NCBI GenBank assembly: GCA_016712265.1 | Contig: JADJRJ010000031.1 | Location: 620,001 to 684,000 of the forward strand | Length of the DNA stretch: 64,000 nt | Reading direction: 5' to 3' | Origin: Gemmatimonadota bacterium | GTDB lineage: Bacteria > Gemmatimonadota > Gemmatimonadetes > Gemmatimonadales > Gemmatimonadaceae | Notes under the pieces: model-generated | What the model was told of the DNA's origin: nothing | Seen by the model: the letters and a program-made list of their open reading frames with translations, nothing else | The model's database searches: none | Shown: one piece after another, positions 62,659-64,000 of the stretch | Layout of the letters: each line of letters starts with the position of its first letter | How positions within the stretch are numbered: position 1 is the first letter of the stretch | Made by a program: the position numbers and the translations under genes

Positions 62659-64000
62659 CTACCGCGCCGAGAAGGTCACGCGCAGGGTGCGCCCTGGCTG
62701 CGGCAGGCCGCACTGGTCGTAGACAGCGGTGTTGCCGATGTTGTCCAGCGACAGCAGGGCCTTGAGCACGCGGAAGGGTCCGGTGCGCCCCGTGGAGATG
62801 CTGCGTTCCACCGCCAGGTCGCCCGCGGTCTTCGCGGGAAGCGTATCGAGGCGCGACGTGTCACCGTTCAGGCAGTATTGGCGACCGGTGTGCCGAGCGA
62901 CGCCAAACAGCGTGAGGTTGGCAGGGAGTGGGACGCCCAGCTCAAGACGTCCACGTTGCTCCGGGTTGTTCTCCGCGCGACGCGACTGGTCGTTTGCGGT
63001 CTGGTCGAAGATCCTGATGCGCTGAAGGGTGGCGTCGCCATGCACGGTGACGGGGCGCCCCGCGTAGGTGCCGAAGGCGAAGCCGCCGAGGAGCTCCACA
63101 CCGGCGCTCGCGATGCGATCGCGATTGATGCGCTGGAACCGCGTGGGGTTGGACAGGGTGATGCGCACCACGGCGTCTTCCATCCGATGTCGGAATGCGA
63201 TCACCTGGATGGTCGATTGCGGCAGGGACGCGATGACGCGGTCCACCGTGAACCCTCCCTCCATGCCGAGCAGCGTCTCGGGACGGAGGTCCGGGTTCGG
63301 GCGGAATCGGTCGAGCGCACCGGAATACAACTCGCGCAGAGCGGGGAAACGCGAGCGCTCGCTGATGCTGGCATGCAAGCGGACTCGGGGTGAAAGGTCA
63401 TGCGCTGCGCCGAGTCGCCAGCCCGGATTGTCGAGGGACTCCTGCCCAGGCGTCCGCCCACCCGTCTCCGGGGTTGTGGATCGGTCGAAGACCACCCCAC
63501 CGGCCAGCCGGGTGCGATCTCCCACCGGGACGTCGAGCTCCATCCCGGCGCTGGACAGCTTCTGTCGATAGTTGGACGCGGCGGATGGCGTCAACGTCTC
63601 GGCGTATCGGATGTCAGCACCGGTCACGCCGGCACGCAACGTTGCCACGCCCAGGGTGTGGGTGAGCAGGGCTCGTGAGGTGACCGTGCGCTCATCGCCG
63701 AGCTCGGATCCGTTCACGGTGGTGAAGTCACGTCCCGCATAGGTCTCGATCCTGACGTCGCCGCGATTGACACCGACGCCAAGGTCAAGCGATCCCACCC
63801 CGAGCCGCGTCGTGAAGGTGCCGGTGCCCGCCGAGAGCATGGCGATGCTCCGCCGGGCGAGTGGGTAACGCCACAGGCGCGGTGCGGAGAGGTGCTCCTC
63901 CGGTGGGACGCCGCGCTCTGCGTCATAGGCGGAGTACATCATGCCGATGGACGCACCCTTGGTGTTGTTCCAGCGTGCCGACAGAAAGGCGTCGAGCTGC
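62659..64000 (-). CDS. TonB-dependent receptor, N-terminal part beyond window
   Basis: The frame is open from the right edge to a stop at 62659, giving about 447 C-terminal residues; the plug and signal lie outside. Visible barrel strands: LHASISERSRFPALRELYSG, the family box RFRPNPDLRPETLLGMEGGF, VQVIAFRHRMEDAVVRIT-type strands, FQRINRDRIASAGVELLGGF, and the terminal strand RTLRVTFSAR. The PALRELYSG...NPDLRPE signature is typical of TonB-dependent siderophore/vitamin receptors. Substrate unknown. It converges on the two-component kinase gene, which could regulate it. Two cysteines (RQYCLNGDT and QCGLP) may pair in an outer loop. Confidence 0.9.
   Translation of the reverse strand, partial: QLDAFLSARWNNTKGASIGMMYSAYDAERGVPPEEHLSAPRLWRYPLARRSIAMLSAGTGTFTTRLGVGSLDLGVGVNRGDVRIETYAGRDFTTVNGSELGDERTVTSRALLTHTLGVATLRAGVTGADIRYAETLTPSAASNYRQKLSSAGMELDVPVGDRTRLAGGVVFDRSTTPETGGRTPGQESLDNPGWRLGAAHDLSPRVRLHASISERSRFPALRELYSGALDRFRPNPDLRPETLLGMEGGFTVDRVIASLPQSTIQVIAFRHRMEDAVVRITLSNPTRFQRINRDRIASAGVELLGGFAFGTYAGRPVTVHGDATLQRIRIFDQTANDQSRRAENNPEQRGRLELGVPLPANLTLFGVARHTGRQYCLNGDTSRLDTLPAKTAGDLAVERSISTGRTGPFRVLKALLSLDNIGNTAVYDQCGLPQPGRTLRVTFSAR

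Overview
The window is a gene-dense, high-GC bacterial chromosome segment with no rRNA or tRNA gene, transposase, phage gene or CRISPR array that I can see. The cell is diderm: there are two TonB-dependent receptors, an outer-membrane barrel, a CsgG/FlgO-type lipoprotein and many lipobox or Sec/Tat-exported proteins. Gene content (futalosine menaquinone genes, secreted beta-lactamase-fold hydrolase, S9 and P1 peptidases, a Ser/Thr kinase with zinc-ribbon head) fits Gemmatimonadota best. That assignment is inference from style and content, not from a marker gene.

Layout. 1-6 kb (minus strand): a truncated gene and a lipoprotein; then a tightly overlapping run of GHMP kinase, M20 peptidase, a 71-aa protein and an RNase HI-like protein, followed by a zinc-ribbon protein; then a PhaF/histone-H1-like protein with its own promoter and terminator. 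6-14.7 kb: CoA-transferase, ECF sigma/anti-sigma pair, EamA transporter, serine hydrolase, secreted six-hairpin glycosidase, LTxxQ-type lipoprotein. 14.8-20.4 kb (minus): serA with a class V aminotransferase (serine synthesis), then lpdA, a small orphan and the 2-oxoglutarate dehydrogenase E2 gene odhB, which carries an apparent +1 frameshift. 20.4-29.7 kb (plus): MDR oxidoreductase, zinc ribbon, MscS-like membrane protein, omega-aminotransferase behind a ten-copy heptamer repeat, P1 peptidase, spermidine-dehydrogenase-like flavoprotein overlapping a GT-C membrane protein, lipoprotein. 29.7-32.4 kb (minus): mmsA and a Tat-exported HisC-fold aminotransferase.

32.5-42 kb: a DUF1015 protein, then an overlapping three-gene operon (CsgG/FlgO-like lipoprotein, beta-barrel, 961-aa lipoprotein with eight four-cysteine repeats), a convergent second CsgG-like gene and a divergent Ser/Thr kinase. 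I regard this as the best candidate for an undescribed envelope system. 42-51 kb: gyrA, mqnB-mqnD, a Rieske oxygenase, a SnoaL-like protein, dienelactone hydrolase, a TPR-like protein and an ankyrin protein. 51-64 kb: S9 peptidase, a surface protein built of 16-residue glycine-rich repeats, an MgtC/DUF4010 protein, a TPP riboswitch directly in front of a TonB-dependent receptor, a hybrid sensor kinase, an OmpR/HK two-component pair and a second, right-truncated TonB-dependent receptor.

Whole-window signals: the octamer CGTTAGGC (either strand) occurs 17 times, about seven times more than base composition suggests, mostly as a Leu-Gly TTA-GGC codon pair or spanning a TAG stop codon. Translationally coupled overlaps (ATGA, GTGA, TTGA, TGATG) are common, so operon boundaries are fairly easy to read.
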